Positions 62,667 to 64,000 of a DNA stretch of 64,000 bases are shown here, in pieces. The DNA is taken from positions 1,788,001 to 1,852,000 of the forward strand of contig NZ_JBBOYW010000001.1 in NCBI RefSeq assembly GCF_038008325.1, read 5' to 3'. Source of the stretch: Lysinibacillus sp. FSL K6-0232 (GTDB taxonomy: Bacteria > Bacillota > Bacilli > Bacillales_A > Planococcaceae). The notes beneath the pieces are model-generated. The model saw nothing but the letters and a program-made list of their open reading frames with translations, ran no database searches and had not been told where the DNA came from. A program made the translations under genes and the position numbers. Each line of letters starts with the position of its first letter. Within the stretch, counting starts at the first letter, position 1.

Positions 62667-64000
62667 ATGTTCAAAACATTATTAGCAAAATCAGCAAAAA
62701 AAGACAAGCCCGCACAAACAATTGCGGAGCATACAAGTGAGCTGATTAAACAATGGGATTTATTTTGTAAAATATACCCTCGTGCATTGTCCGAGAAAGA
62801 TAAGGAAATTTTATTACTCGCAGTAAAGTATCATGATGTAGGAAAAGCAAACACTAAATTTCAAAATAAAGTACGTGATATAACAGAAAGGATTAAAGAC
62901 TTGCTCCCTGAAATTGCTGAAATCCCTCATGGCTATTTAAGTTGTGCATTCATACCAATAGATGATTTATTGGAACAATATAGTGAAGAAGAGGTTACTA
63001 TATTGATTTTAGCTGTTTATTATCATCATGAACGTGCAGAACAAAATTTTGATGATAGCCCTGAAGAGCTCGAAAAGGAATTAGAGCAATATATCCCGAT
63101 GTTGATTAAGGATTTTGACACATTTAATACAACAAAGGATATCGTTATTCGTGAAGAGCCTGTATTTGATTATGAGGAATTCACTGAACGCGAGTATCTC
63201 GAAAATAGTAACCACCTCTACCATTTCGTACGAATCAAAGGGTTGTTAAACAAAATAGACTATGCAGCGAGTGGGGGCTATGAGGTTGAAATCCCACCTG
63301 GTAATTTGCCGAAAAAGATGGAAAAATATTTTGATGATAATAACCATACAAGGAATGAGCTACAGGAACATTTATATGCTCATCAACAGAAGAACCACAT
63401 CGTTATTGCTTCGACAGGAATTGGAAAAACAGAAGCAGCTCTTTGGTGGCTCGGCGATGATAAAGGCATTTTCACACTACCACTAAAAGTGTCTATCAAT
63501 GCGATTTATGACCGATTAATTGAGAAGATTGGCTGTGAGAAAAAGAATACAGGGTTACTTCACAGTGATATGCATGCGGAGTATGTGAAACGTGCAGATG
63601 ACCAAGACTTAGATTTAATCACCGTCACACATGCCAAAAATTTATCAATGCCATTAACTGTAACGACTATTGACCAAATTATTGATTTTGTCGGTTTGTA
63701 TCCAGGTTTTGAAATAAAGCTTGCTACATTGTCCTACAGTAAACTGATTATTGATGAAATTCAAATGTATAGTCCACGATTAGCTGCCTTTATTGTACTA
63801 GGGCTGAAATATATTACGGATATGGGTGGCAAGTTTTTAATTATGACGGCGACATTACCACCAATTTTTGTAGAAGCGTTGGAGGAGTTAAAAGTCCCGT
63901 TTGTTAAGCCAGAAAAACCATTTTTAAAATATAATAAAAATAATGAAATGATCAAACGCCACTATATGCAAATTGTCGAAAGGGATTTAACAATTGAGGA
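62667..64000 (+). CDS. cas3: Cas3 (type I-B), truncated by window edge
   Basis: 444 codons, open at the right edge. ATG at 62667 with AAAGGAGG 9 nt upstream. HD nuclease domain: LLLAVKYHDVGKANTKFQNK, PHGYLSC and YYHHERAEQNF. Helicase: Walker A IVIASTGIGKTEAALWW, Walker B KLIIDEIQMYSPRLAAF, motif III LIMTATLPP. No stop or frameshift. Cas4, Cas1, Cas2 and the working array presumably lie to the right. Confidence 0.93.
   Translation, partial: MFKTLLAKSAKKDKPAQTIAEHTSELIKQWDLFCKIYPRALSEKDKEILLLAVKYHDVGKANTKFQNKVRDITERIKDLLPEIAEIPHGYLSCAFIPIDDLLEQYSEEEVTILILAVYYHHERAEQNFDDSPEELEKELEQYIPMLIKDFDTFNTTKDIVIREEPVFDYEEFTEREYLENSNHLYHFVRIKGLLNKIDYAASGGYEVEIPPGNLPKKMEKYFDDNNHTRNELQEHLYAHQQKNHIVIASTGIGKTEAALWWLGDDKGIFTLPLKVSINAIYDRLIEKIGCEKKNTGLLHSDMHAEYVKRADDQDLDLITVTHAKNLSMPLTVTTIDQIIDFVGLYPGFEIKLATLSYSKLIIDEIQMYSPRLAAFIVLGLKYITDMGGKFLIMTATLPPIFVEALEELKVPFVKPEKPFLKYNKNNEMIKRHYMQIVERDLTIE

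Overview
The window looks like a chromosome segment of a low-GC Gram-positive of the Bacillaceae/Planococcaceae (Lysinibacillus-like). The basis is AT-rich DNA, strong GGAGG ribosome sites, GTG/TTG starts, SLH-domain surface proteins, YfiB/YfiC-like ABC exporters and Bacillus-type gene content. Genus is an inference; no rRNA or tRNA gene is visible.

Layout. (1) 1-7.4 kb, housekeeping: the 3' part of nagZ, a RibD-type reductase, topB, a TetR regulator divergent from a short-chain dehydrogenase broken by one in-frame TAG, aspartate kinase and a small membrane protein. (2) 7.5-14.3 kb: a tightly overlapping cobinamide/alpha-ribazole salvage operon (cbiZ, cbiB, cobD, cobC-like, cobU, cobS, a second phosphatase, a small CobU-like P-loop protein, cblT, cblS). 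(3) 14.4-19.1 kb: a cobalamin riboswitch with a terminator in front of a class I ribonucleotide reductase. Its alpha-subunit gene is split by a group I intron with a GIY-YIG endonuclease, inserted directly after the codon of the predicted radical cysteine. (4) 19.1-34.1 kb: an IS3-family remnant fused to a truncated ABC ATPase gene, a heterodimeric ABC exporter, several secreted or lipoprotein genes, an acyltransferase, and an ECF sigma factor-ABC-FtsX operon.

(5) 34.2-52.2 kb: a complete type I-C CRISPR-Cas system (cas3-cas5-cas8c-cas7-cas4-cas1-cas2) followed by a very large array. By hand count it has 115 full repeats of 33 nt. An IS66 element of 2330 bp with an exact 8-bp target duplication splits it into 68 + 47 repeats. 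(6) 52.6-57.6 kb: two SLH-domain surface proteins, a DUF817 membrane protein and tiny membrane-protein ORFs. (7) 55.9-64.0 kb: degenerate type I-B CRISPR repeats in reverse orientation, then a type I-B operon (cas6-cas8b/cst1-cas7/cst2-cas5-cas3) that runs off the right edge. An intrinsic terminator lies between its cas5 and cas3.

How it fits together. Regions 2 and 3 form a cobalamin block: salvage genes make the cofactor, and the neighbouring riboswitch probably shuts down the B12-independent reductase when the cofactor is plentiful. Regions 5 to 7 form a defence island with two class 1 CRISPR systems. The most notable observations are the intron position, the riboswitch on the reductase, the interrupted giant array with two overlapping spacers and one palindromic spacer, the relic I-B repeats, and the cas5/cas3 terminator. 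No wholly new multi-gene system is evident. All calls come from reading the sequence; no database search was run.
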